DNA of 64,000 bases from Tuctoria greenei (Eukaryota; Streptophyta; Magnoliopsida; Poales; Poaceae). Shown one piece after another: positions 10,311 through 20,653 of the stretch. The DNA is taken from contig JAYESD010000009.1 in the NCBI GenBank assembly GCA_036927565.1, forward strand, positions 156,200,929-156,264,928, given 5' to 3'. The notes beneath the pieces were generated by a model. It worked only from the letters and a program-made list of their open reading frames with translations, searched no databases and was not told where the DNA came from. A program made the translations under genes and the position numbers. Positions within the stretch are counted from its first letter, which is position 1. Each line of letters begins with the position of its first letter.

Positions 10311-10724
10311 CCTCTCTGCCTCCTCTTCTCTCTCTCCCCGACCCCGACCCTCGCTCGTCCGACACTGCCGCTCCCTTGCCCTCTAGCCACCGCCGCCTCC
10401 GGGCCGCCGCCGCCTCCGGCCGTCGCCGCCTCTGGCCACCGCCGCCCTCCGGCCGCCATCGCACCATCGCTCCAGCGCCGTCGCCGCCACTTCCTCAGCG
10501 TCGCCGCCGCCACTTCCACAGTGCCGCCGCCGCCACTTCCTCAGCGCCACCGCCGCCGCTCACCCCCAGCGCCGCCGCTCCACACTTCCCCAGTGCCACC
10601 GCCGCCGCCTCTGCTCCACCCGGCGCCGCCGATCGTCGCCTCTCGTGCACCACCTTAGCCGCTAGGGTTTCCGGCCGCGTCCGTGTGCCGGCACAACTTC
10701 ATCATCGCGCACCGTCTCATCGCA

Positions 10725-12905
10725 ATGGCTCGTGACAAGAAGGGAAATGGCAAGGCCATTGTGGAGCCGGGCGCAAAGAAGCAAAAGCTTTCGAAGGAAG
10801 AAACGAAGGCTTTGATGGCCGCTCGCGCCGCCGAGGAGCGAGAACGTGGCCGAGGAGGATCACTGAGGATCCACGAGGCTCGTCCGAGGCAGCCTCCCGT
10901 GCCGGATGAGTCCGAGGAAGAAGAAGAGCCGGAAGTGCCGCTTGTCCGCCGGCGCTCAGCCAGGACCCATGGGGGTCATCTGCCGGCAGTACATCGTTGG
11001 AGACCCTCAGCTGCCGATCTTCGAGAGTACAGGGCGGCCCAGAGAGCCGTCTACGAGATGGAAACCACCGTTCGTGTTGGTGAAGGTTTCTGGTTGACAG
11101 ATTACAGGAAGATGAAGGCCAAGCAGCTCAGAAGACTCAGATGGAGTGTTTTGCTTGAGGAGTGGTTCCCGCAGCCCAGAGAGGCACTTGTGGAATGTCG
11201 GTTCTGGACCTTGACTCAGGCGTCGCTGTACAAGACGTATAGATGCCGAGGCCACAAGATCCTCCAGCACAACTTCTTGGACTGGGATCAGCTTGCCCTG
11301 GTAGCAGAGACAGAGATACGCCCCTACTTTGCGAGGTATCGAGGGCTGGTGGAGCTGATGTCCTATTAGAGGCGTGCCTACGTGGAGGACTGGGTGCGCG
11401 TATTCTACGCTACCCTCTACGTCTCTGAGGGCCGCAGATCTATAGACTTCATGTTCATGGGCCAGCACCATCACCTGACGAGACAGACTTTGGCACAGCT
11501 GTTAGGAGTGGATCTCCACGACACTTGTCTGCACGAGAGAGTGTATGGACAGGCAGACCTGCCGAGGAGGCCGCTCACTGGAGGAGTGGCACCACCACCG
11601 GAGGAGATACGATCTCTGTTTGCACTGTCCTTCTCTCCAGACCAGCCGAGGGTACCGGCACTGCTGACTCCAACTGCGCGCACAGTGCACCTTGCCTTGC
11701 GCCGCACACTTTTGTCGAGGTCCAGATATCTAGAGGGGTTCACCAGCCTGCAGTAGACCCTCCTGTTCTACATCATGAACGGGATGGAGTTCGATATTGT
11801 GGACCTCCTCATATGTGAGATGGAGGATGTGATCACTGACGGAGTTGGCATGATGAGGCGGCTTGTGTTTGGACACTGGATCAGCTACCTGCTCTCCATG
11901 GTTGTTCCTGAGGAGTCCGCCGTGCATGACAGTCTCATTGACGAGAGTGTCACACGGTTCAGCCACTATCGTGCTCCAGCTCCTGGAGACCGCCGCCTTG
12001 GCCGTCCAGTCGAGCGTCAGGTCCGTGCGCGGCTATCAGAGGAGGATTGGTCTGACCTGGAGAAGGAAGACGAGAGGCTTGCACAGGCAGAGGCTCAGGT
12101 TGAGGACCTTCAGCACATTTGGTCCGAGAGTGACACATACGACATTGTTGAGGAGTACTTCCCACCCCCTCCCTCACCCAGGCAGCACGACGCAGAGGCT
12201 GGAGGGTCGACGGTGCCACCCCCTACTCCACCTCCCGTCTCAGAGGCACAGGTCTCTCAGCCGTCTGAGCCCACCTCCCTCCTCCAACAGATGGTTGAGC
12301 AGCAGCGCCTGGACCAGCTTGCAGCTGAGCAGGCCCGAGCTGAGCAGGCAGCACGTCTTCTGGAACTCCAGCAGTAGCAGCAGGAGATGCAGCGCCAGAT
12401 CACCCGCGAGAGGCGAGAGGACACTGACCAGCTGACGGGGCTGATATACCAGATGCACCAGCGCTCCCTCGACCAGCAACAGCAGATGCAGCAGGCGATG
12501 ATGGGCATCCTGGGGTCGATCACCAACCTCTACACCCAGATCGGGATTGCCCTGCCGTCACAGCTGCCAGGCTTTGCTCCACCCCCGCCTGTCCGTGCTC
12601 TAGCTGCAGCTCCAGTGCCGACCATGCCGATCCCGATGATCAGCATGTCTCCACTGCTTGCTCCAGGCGCACCGCTCCACTCTCCGCTGCCGGCTACGAC
12701 GTTGTTCCAGCAGACGCCGACTTCCGTTGTCAGTGCCCCGTTGCCAGTAGCTCCGACTCAGCAGGCACCTCCAGCGGCTCCTACGGCTCCTTCATCTCCC
12801 TCCACCTCTACTCCAGCCTCAGTCGCAGCAGCAGGCAGCAGCTCCGACGACAGCACCCCCGACGGTGACCAGTTTGTCATCGCTCCGAGCACTCAGGGTT
12901 CTTAG
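10725..12905 (+). pseudogene. B1 ORF2: extra gene in env position, three stops
   Basis: One frame of 727 codons, starting at the ATG that opens MARDKK in B1 and B4. Three internal TAG codons lie at 11367, 11754 and 12375, each where a sister copy has CAG. No frameshifts are seen. Residues 1-50 are highly basic (KKQKLSKEE, then RGRGG) and resemble a nuclear localisation signal. Residues 60-115 are acidic then Arg-rich. A globular part at about 120-420 includes YVEDWVRVFYATLYVSEGR and FMFMGQHHHLTRQTL. Residues 430-500 are acidic and Pro-rich. Residues 520-600 are a Gln/Glu-rich coiled coil. The tail is Pro/Ser/Ala-rich and ends DQFVIAPSTQG. There is no signal peptide or membrane span, so a classical env is unlikely. 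The central part may belong to the 'putative plant transposon protein' family (PF20167). That is from memory and uncertain. Confidence 0.75.
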
Positions 12906-13264
12906 GCACTCGGATCCCTTTTTTGGTGTCTTGATGCCAAAGGGGGAGAAGAGTTAGAGAGAGTCAGGGGGAGGATAGCTTAGCCTCAGAGGGAGTGTCC
13001 TAGCTGTAGGGGGATTCCATCTATATCGTTTGTAATTTTGTGGTTTTGGCTACTCATTTGCTATTCATTATGTATTCATGTGCCACTCATTCTCTTGAGT
13101 TATTCATCGATTGAGCTTTCACATTATTAATCTCTTTTGAGTCTTTAAGTTTAATATGCCATATCTTGTACTCATTGCATATCTTCTTGAGTATCGTATT
13201 ATCAAATTCATTATTATTATGCTTCACTTGTTGTGTTGTCATCAATCACCAAAAAGGGGGAGAT
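12906..13264 (+). other. B1 3' untranslated region, G-rich tracts and PPT
   Basis: After ORF2 there are several purine-rich runs (AAAGGGGGAGAAG near 12940, TCAGGGGGAGG near 12965, GAGGGAG near 12990, TAGGGGGA near 13008). An AT-rich stretch follows, then the polypurine tract AAAAAGGGGGAGAT at 13251-13264, directly before the LTR. The last tract is the expected plus-strand primer. Confidence 0.8.
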
Positions 13265-14691
13265 TGAAAGCATCTAGGCCCCCATGAGGTATGGTTTCGG
13301 TGATTAATGATAACCATTGGATTTTACTAATGAATTTGTGGATGCAAGGTCTCCAATATCACTCAATCAAATGAAATATATATGAATATGAACATCAACT
13401 ACTGATCATTGGAGACCCCTAAACAATCATTTTATGAGATCAATCAATGTCATGAAGATTAGAAGTAAAATCTCATATGTCAGAGTCATTCAACCATAAT
13501 TGACAACACTCAATGCTTGAAAATCATCAGAAGTATATTTCCAACAAATGTCTAAGAGGTCAATTGAGCCCAATACAAAAGAATCACTTAGAACAAATCG
13601 AAGCAAATAAAATCAACTCACCGGATCAACCGATGTTTCCAGAGAACAACACATCGGTCGAGTTGATTCAGCAAAAGAAGAAGACCTCAGGACAAAGTAC
13701 TCACCGGATCATCCGATGCTAGGGGCAATGTTACATTGGTCCATCAGTACAGTATGTAATATCCTTGGACCAAGTGTAGCACCGGATCATCCGATATACA
13801 GCAATATACACATCGGTCAATCACTCCAGTAAGCATCAAGTCTGAGCCAATTCTGGAGAAAGTGCCACCGGATCATCCGATGAGAAGACAAGAGTAACAT
13901 CGGTCTAACAACGGTCATATCTGAGACAATGGCATCAGCTAAAGTGAACTTGACCAATGATAACTGAAGGGAGAGCATCGGATCATCCAGTGTTCGCAGA
14001 GCAGTGATGTCAGCCTACTTTTCCAACGGCTATTTCGTGGAGGCTGGCTATTTATACCCCTACAACCTATCAAATTGACAAGTCTTGATCACCAGACATA
14101 CTCTACACATTCTCAAGCATTCAAGACGTTGAGCTACCACTTCTAGATCATTTACACCTCCTACACACCAAGAGATAGGCTAGAACTAGCTAGAGATAGT
14201 GCTTGTGTGCTTCCATGCTTGGTGAGTGGAATCTCTAGTGTAGTGAGAGCTGTAAGGGAGTGTCCCTTGGTGTTTGTAACTGAGAGTGACTTCCGGAGCT
14301 TGCCAAGACGATTGTGGAAGCCCGGAGGATCCAAGTTGTACAAGGCTTCAGCTCCACCTCGCCGAGGTTGGCGAACGGAGAAGAATAGTGAAGATCCCTA
14401 GTCTCGGTGACTTGGGTGTTGCTATACCCTTTGGTGGGTGCCACAACATGGATGTAGAAAAATCTTGACGATCTTGCCGAACCACGGGATAAATCTTCAT
14501 GTCTCCTCGGGAGTTTGCATTCTCTTCCCCTCACCCTACACTTATGCATTTTATATACCGCGAAGTTGCTATTTACTTGAATGCATAGACTGTTTGCGTA
14601 GGGAATTGGGCTTTTAGTAATTAAGTTTTATTGCTTTGATTTTTGAAAATAAGTCCAATTCACCCCCCCTCTTGGGCATTCGATCCTTACA
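13265..14691 (+). repeat. B1 3' LTR
   Basis: 1427 bp, TGAAAGC...CTTACA, collinear with 2513-3928. It keeps the palindrome array and TATA region, with several decayed palindromes (for example CGGATCATCCA and CCGATA). Differences from the 5' LTR are mostly C/T and G/A. Confidence 0.93.
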
Positions 14692-14696
14692 CTTAT
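14692..14696. other. B1 target-site duplication, right copy (cttat)
   Basis: Matches 2508-2512. Element A sequence resumes at 14697. Confidence 0.95.
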
Positions 14697-14732
14697 TTAA
14701 TTAAGCTTCCGTTGTGAATTAAGTTTATTGTC

Positions 14733-15161
14733 ATAGCAATTTGGTCGAGTAACCAAAGCAAAAGATAAATTGCTATATTAATTTAAGTTGCATGGAATTC
14801 TATTGAGTAACCAAAGTGAAAAATAGAATTGTCATGATTTTAAGTAATATTAATGTCATTATTGGCCGAGTAACCAAAGCGAAAGGCATTAATGACATTT
14901 TCCTTTCTAAGTACATAGTAATTTGGTCGAGTAACCAAAGCGAAAAATAAATTATTATGTATTTTAGTTGTTCTTCAATGTTCAGTTTTAATGTCATTAT
15001 TGGCTGAGTAACCAAAGCAAAAGGCATTAATGACATTATTTTTGTAAGAACATAGTAATTTGGTCGAGTAACCAAAGCGAAAGATAAATTACTATGTTGA
15101 TTTTCAGTTATTCTCAAATGTTGAGTTTTGGTCGAGTAACCAAAGTGAAAGATAAAACTCA
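14733..15161 (+). repeat. Array of seven hairpin units in element A leader
   Basis: Seven inverted repeats follow one another: 14733-14776 (10-bp arms), 14796-14830 (9), 14852-14899 (10), 14912-14961 (13, one G-U), 14989-15038 (11), 15050-15097 (12) and 15122-15161 (8). The arms are perfectly complementary within each unit but differ between units (for example ATAGCAATTT, AATTCTATT, AATGTCATTA, TGAGTTTT). The enclosed sequence is conserved around GGTCGAGTAACCAAAGC followed by an A-rich run, and it contains a smaller TTGGT/ACCAA inverted repeat. The array lies immediately upstream of gag in the plus-strand leader RNA. Confidence 0.9.
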
Positions 15162-15581
15162 TCATTTTCTTGTGGTTAACATCTATGCATTCTTCTTGAT
15201 TTTGGTTTTTGATTATGAAGGTTCCTCCAATGCTAATTCAGCACTGAGTTTCATCGCTTCTATTGATCCACTCAATGGAAGCAATTATGGGAGATGGCGA
15301 GAGAAGTTGGAGATTGTTTTGGCAGTCTCTGAGATAGACTTGGCTCTCACTACTCCATATCCGGTTGCACCGATTGAACCAGTAAGAGATGCTGAAGAAA
15401 CTCAGGAAGTCTTTGCTGTGAGGACAAATGAATATACTACTGAGTTATTGGTTTATGACATTGATTGTTATAAGTGGAAGAAATCAAACAGGAAATGTTT
15501 GATGGTAATTAAGGGCACTATCACTAAGGCCATTCGGGGAGCAATCCCTGAATGTGAAACCGCTGTTGAATACCTCCAAAG

Positions 15582-15586
15582 GATAT
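15582..15586. other. Target-site duplication of solo LTR D, left copy (gatat)
   Basis: GATAT precedes TGTCG at 15587 and is repeated at 16629-16633 after CGACA. Removing the LTR and one TSD copy rejoins the gag reading. Confidence 0.92.
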
Positions 15587-16628
15587 TGTCGAAGGTCTTA
15601 AACGACACTTCCCCCGGACCTGCTTAGAGAGCAGCCCGCGGAGGTTCTTTGGATTCACGAGGGCTAGTCCCAGGAGATTGAGCGCAGCAGGATGGTGAAC
15701 ACAGAGAGTTTTACGTGGTTCGGGCCGCCGGAGCGTAACACCCTACGTACACGGGAGAGTTTGTGTATTGCCTTGCTTGGGCGTGTATGAGTCTTAGTCT
15801 GATTTTTCGATCCCTCCCCAAGGTCGTCTGCCGAGTCCTTTTATAGTTCAAGGACTCTGCAGTCACAAGGTGGGCCCTGGGGCCCGACAGGTGGTCTCGG
15901 GGAGAGCCAAATCCTATACAAGATATAGGATTAAATGTTATCTACTTCCCTTTGTCAGGGGCGTCAATGTGTCGTCCCGCCGTGTTGTGCGCCAGAGCTA
16001 CACATAGTTGTTGATGATGGCGGTGCACGTCCCGCCCGTCTTGTCCTTGCGGCTCATTCGCCCGTCTTGCGGCGCGGGTCTGTAGCGGCTACTTGGACAA
16101 GACAGGATATTGGAGCCTTGACTTACGCATGCGCGACTTCGCTTCGCCTGGGGGAGGCGCGCGTACTTTAATGCCTGGCCGAGCAGCGCACGTCTTCCTT
16201 TACTGCGGCCTCCTTCCGCACTGAGTTGGCCATCCGCCACGTGGTTGCGCTGGAGCCTGCCTCTGTGGGGATTCGGGCACTTGATGGTACAGGCCACGTG
16301 GCGCATCCGGAGCCCACCCCTGTGGAGGGGTGGAGGCTCAGCCCTGCGGGCCACGTGGTAGTTCCGGTGCCTCTCCCTGCAAGGAAGTGGGCCTAGCCCC
16401 GAGGTTCTGATTGGCCACGTGGCGGCCTCGGAGCCCGCCTCAGCGGGGAGGCGAGGGTCCAGTTCTGCCGGCTACGCGGCAGCCCGGGAGCTTACCCCGG
16501 CGGAGAGTAAGGCTCTGGTCCTTCCCTCCACGACGTGGCAGCCTCGGATTCGTCCTCTCAAGTAGAGTCTGAGTCCTTAGCTGTTTTCTCCTTGTGTGCG
16601 GGGGTACCCGGTCTGCGGGGTACCGACA
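15587..16628. mobile_element. Solo LTR D inside element A gag
   Basis: 1042 bp with 5-bp terminal inverted repeats TGTCG...CGACA and TSD gatat, and no internal region. It is therefore a solo LTR left by LTR-LTR recombination. The phrase about a TTACGTGGTTCGGGCC core near 15710 is common in grass LTRs. Family and orientation are not certain. Its right half holds a degenerate 57-64-bp tandem repeat (16236-16545), each unit with a CACGTGG-like core. Confidence 0.85.
16236..16545. repeat. Degenerate tandem repeat with G-box cores in solo LTR D
   Basis: GCCACGTGG or close variants recur at 16236, 16293, 16350, 16414, 16471 (GCTACGCGG) and 16531 (CGACGTGGC). Spacings are 57, 57, 64, 57 and 60. Each core is followed within 10-20 bases by a CGGAGCC- or CCGG-like segment. 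CACGTG is the G-box bound by plant bZIP and bHLH factors. Confidence 0.7.
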
Positions 16629-16957
16629 GATATAGAATCTGTTTACCAGTTCTTCTAAGGCCACTGCAAGCATTTTTATCAAGAGGCTTGTTTACTGAAA
16701 AATATCATGGAGGTGGTGTGCGTGAGAACATCTTAAGTATGACAAATATGGTTGCAAAGCTTAAGCCTATGGATTTGGGGATTAAAGATGAGTTCATTGT
16801 GCATCTCATTATTGCCTCACTTCCTAAGAAATTTGAGACTTTTGTCATCAACTACAACTCTCAACCTGAACTATGGAACATAGAAAAACTCATGGCTATG
16901 TGTGTTTAGGAGGAAGAGAGGATTAAGTCCCTTCATGGTTATGATGCAATCAATTAC

Positions 16958-19900
16958 GTGAATGGAAAAGGTAAGGCTAAAAAGAGTTATTCTTCTAAGC
17001 AATCTTTTAAGTATCATGGTTCTTCTCACCATAATAAAGATAAGGGTAAGTTTCCACAAAGTCATCCTTACAATATGGATGTGAAAGTGGATAAAGATCA
17101 GTGCCGCTTTTGTTTAGACAAAGGTCACCATCAGAAGGATTGCATTGGCTTCCTTAAATGGTGTTGCAAAAATGGTAATGACTTCGTGACCTTTGTTGAT
17201 GAATCCCTACTTTTAGATTATACACCATCTTCTTGGTGGATTGACTCATGTGCCACTGTGCACGTTTGCAATTCGTTGCAGGGGTTAAATATGAGGAGGA
17301 CCCTAGAAAGAGAGGAAAGGGCCATTAAAGTTGCTGATGGCCATGAAGCTGAAGTGAAAGCCATTGGAGATTATCCATTAGTATTAAGAAATGGCTTTGT
17401 ACTTACACTTCAGGATGTATTATATGTACCCTCTTTAAGTAGAAATCTCATCTCAGTGTCATGCTTAGATGATGATGGTTATGTTTGCCAGTTTGGCAAA
17501 AACATATGTGTAATTAAGTATGATAATAAGATGATTGGTGTTGCCATAAGACAAGACATGCTATACTTATTATCTATGCATGATGATGTTAATGTTGTAA
17601 GCAACAATCAGTTTTCCTCACATCAGGGTAAGCGTAAGAGAATCGATTCTGAAATGTCTTCGAAATTATGGCATTGTCGCTTGGTCTATATCTCGAGGGG
17701 GAGAATTGAACAATTGATTTCACAATTGATTCTTCCCCATTTGGATTTTTCGGATTCAGAAGAATGCATAGACTGCATTAAGGGAAAGTTTGTTAAGAAA
17801 ATTAAGAAAGGTGCCATACGCAGTGCGGGAATTTTGGAATTAATCCATACGGACATTTGTGGTCCATTTCCCGTAGTATCTGTTGATGGTTTTGATTCGT
17901 TCATAACCTTCACGGATGACTATTCTCGCTATGGCTATATTTATCCAATTAAGAAACGCTCTGAAGCGTTGGATAAATTTAAGATATTTAAGGCTGAAGT
18001 TGAAAATCAGCATAATATTAAGATCAAAGATGTAAGATCTGATCGTGGTGGTGAGTACTACAGTCGTCATACCCCGTATGGCCAAGTTCCTGGACCGTTT
18101 GCTCGGTTCCTACAGGAAATTGGCATAGTCGCCCAGTATTCCACACCGGGCGAGCCTCAGCAAAATGGAGTAGCGGAACGGCGCAACCGTACGCTAATGG
18201 ATATGGTTAGATCCATGTTAAGTCAATCAGATTTGTCGGTTAGCTTATGGATGGAGGCATTAAAAACCGCCATTCATGTGCTAAATCGGGTTCCTACTAA
18301 GTCGGTGCCTAAAACACCGTATGAGTTGTGGACAGGACGTAAGCCCTCATTAAGTTATATGCATATATGGGGTTGTCCCATTGAGGCAAAATTGTTTAAC
18401 CCAAACATTGGTAAGTTGGATTCTAAGACAGTAAGTTGCCATTTTATTGGCTATGCAGAAAAGAGTAAGGGGTATCATTTCTATTGTCCAGAACGATATA
18501 CTAAGTTTGTAGAAACAAGGCATGCCGTATTTTTAGAGGATGCCATGATCAAGGAGAGTACAGTAAGGCGAGAAATTAATCTTGAAGAGAAGAGGGTTTA
18601 TGTACCCACTTCTATGATTCAAGAACCATATTTCTCATTACCTACTGCTGTTGAATCATCAGTGCCTATTGGTAATGATTCAACACCTGTTGTTAGTTCT
18701 CCATTGACAACGGAATTATTAAGAGAGGTTGAGCATTTTCAGTCCGTTGTCACTAATAATGAAGAGCAATAACAGCCTCAAAATGAGTATAATGTGCAAT
18801 TAAGAAGATCTCAAAGAGAAAGAAAATTGGCCATTCCGGACGATTATGAGATCTATTTGAGTGAGGCAATTCAAATGGAGGGTGATCTCACCACATTTGA
18901 AGAAGCTATGAGAAGTCCTCAATCATCTGAATGGCGTAAAGCCATGGAGGATGAAATGAGGTCTATGGAAACAAACAAAGTTTGGGATTTAGTTGAGATT
19001 CCTAATGAGGCCAAAACAGTAGGTTGTAAATGGGTCTACAAAGTTAAATGTGACTCTAAAGGGAATATTGATAAGTTTAAAGCTAGACTTGTTGCAAAAG
19101 GCTTCACTCAAAGAGAAGGGATTGATTATAATGAGACATTTTCACTTGTCTCAAGTAAGGATTCATTCAGAATCATTATGGCATTAGTTGCACATTACAA
19201 TTTAGAATTACATCAGATGGATGTAAAGACGGTGTTTCTCAATGGTGATCTATATGAGAACGTCTATATGACACAACCAAAAGGTTTTATTGTTAAGGGT
19301 AAGGAACATATGGGATACCACTTAAGAAAGTCTATTTATGGACTTAAACAAGCATCAAGACAGTGGTATCTCAAGTTCGATGAGACATTTAGAAAGATTG
19401 AGTTTAATGAAAATGAGGAGGACAATTGCATTTATGCTAAGTTTAAGAGCGGGAAATTTATTTTCCTCGTGCTTTATGTAGATGATATACTACTTGCAAG
19501 TAGTGATGTCAATCTACTATCAGAAACTAAGAATTTTTTGTCCTCTAATTTTGATATGAAAGATCTTTGTGAAGCATCCTATGTATTGGACATAGAAATT
19601 CACCGAGATAGAAATAAGGGGGTATTAGGCTTATCACAAAAGACATACTTAGAGAATGTACTGAGAAAGTACAGTATGCATAAGAGTAAGCCTTTGCCTG
19701 CTCCAATTGTCAAGGGCGATAAATTTGGGAACTTTCAGTGTCCCAGGAACCAATATGAGATCGATCAAATGAAGTCGGTTCCATATGCTTCTTCTGTCAG
19801 AAGCCTTATGTATGCTCAAGTTTGTACTCGCCCTAACTTAGCTTATGTGACCGGAATGCTTGGTATATATCAGGCCAATCCAAGGATTGATCACTGGAAG

Positions 19901-20455
19901 GCAGTTAAGAAAGCATTAAGATATGTGCAAGGCACAAAAGGCCTCATGTTAACGTATAGTAAGTCAGACCCACTTGAAGTAGTGGGATATTCAGATTCAG
20001 ATTTCGCAGGTTGTGTGGATACTAAGAAATCCACGTCAGGTTATATATTCACCCTCGCGAATGGAGCCATTTCGTGGAAAAGCTCCAAACAAACCGTCAC
20101 TGCATCGTCCACAATGCACGCCGATTTTGTTGCATGTTATGAGGCCACCGGGCAGGCTATTTGGCTTAAGAAATTTTGACCCGGTCTTAGAGTGGTCGAC
20201 AGCATTGCAAAACCACTTAACTTATACTGCGATAATGAGTCTGCAGTATTTTACTCTCACAAAAATAAGTCGAGTGGTGCTGCCAAACACATCGACATTA
20301 AGTTTTATGTTGTGAAAAATCGAATTCAGGATCATACCATAAGTCTTGAGCATATAAGTACCAAACGTATGCTTACGGATCCGCTAACAAAAGGTCTTCC
20401 ACTCATCGTGTTCAGTGAACACGTAGCCGACATGGGTTTAAGGGAGAGCCTATGA
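16958..20455 (+). pseudogene. Element A pol pseudogene (PR-INT-RT-RNase H)
   Basis: One frame throughout. Protease WWIDSCATVHV has Cys where Gly of the D-S-G motif is usual. The integrase finger is LWHCRL...CIDCIKGK, with the second His position reading VYI instead of the usual GHI. The DDE core has HTDICGP, VRSDRGGEY and NGVAERRN. RT has LYVDDILLAS (about 19475). RNase H has YSDSDFAGC and later CDNESAVF and HIDIKF. TAA at 18770-18772 (CAA to TAA) separates INT from RT, and TGA at 20177-20179 lies within RNase H. The loss of the glycine and histidine argues that the copy was inactive long ago. Confidence 0.9.
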
Positions 20456-20653
20456 TCACTGGATATTTAGGGGCCAAGTAAGAGTAAGGTTCATTTTCAA
20501 GTGTGAGATGTATTGTGGTCTTCGAGTCCAACAATACGTAAATGGTTGTTGTGATGCGTCGTGCCCCATATGTCAAATATGAGAAAATGGACACTAAGTT
20601 TTAATATTAAGTAAGTTGGTAAGTTTCAGATTCGAGTTCAAGGTGGAGAATAT
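20456..20653 (+). other. Element A 3' untranslated region and PPT
   Basis: Non-coding stretch after the pol stop. The purine-rich AAGGTGGAGAATAT at about 20640-20653 directly precedes the LTR and is the likely plus-strand primer. Confidence 0.75.

Larger units (their letters stand above)
2513..14691 (+). mobile_element. Element B1: SIRE/Maximus-type Ty1/copia element with extra ORF2
   Basis: About 12.2 kb, bounded by LTRs 2513-3928 and 13265-14691, each TGAAAGC...CTTACA, with TSD cttat. Order: LTR, PBS, gag (two CCHC knuckles), pol (PR-INT-RT-RNase H), spacer, promoter-like block, ORF2, G-rich tracts, PPT, LTR. A long extra gene after pol is typical of the SIRE/Maximus lineage. Gag lacks its ATG and carries frameshifts and stops, pol has one stop and one frameshift, and ORF2 has three stops. 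It is therefore non-autonomous. The LTRs differ at several dozen sites by eye. It is younger than element A, which it interrupts. Confidence 0.93.
15214..17159 (+). pseudogene. Element A gag pseudogene (interrupted by solo LTR D)
   Basis: The N-terminal part (15214-15586) encodes the copia Gag motif LNGSNYGRWREKLEI. The C-terminal part (16634 onward) continues with KYHGGGVREN, LKPMDLG and a CCHC knuckle CRFCLDKGHHQKDC near 17102. The gag start near 15214 appears mutated (TATGAA where ATGGAA would be expected). The solo LTR at 15587-16628 splits it. A TAG stop lies just after the TSD, a frameshift near 16690 and a TAG (probably from CAG) at 16907-16909. Gag and pol share one frame in this element. 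Confidence 0.8.

Noticed and set aside
10259..10519. Gly/Arg/Ala-rich minus-strand open frames over the ORF2 leaders (also near 31209-31475, 45687-46116 and 52732-53148)
   Set aside because: They are translations of the CCG-triplet leader in other frames. The composition is fully explained by the repeat and no domain is present.
10725..12905. ORF2 as a retroviral envelope gene
   Set aside because: The position fits, but no signal peptide, transmembrane span or glycoprotein-like cysteine pattern is visible in any of the four copies.
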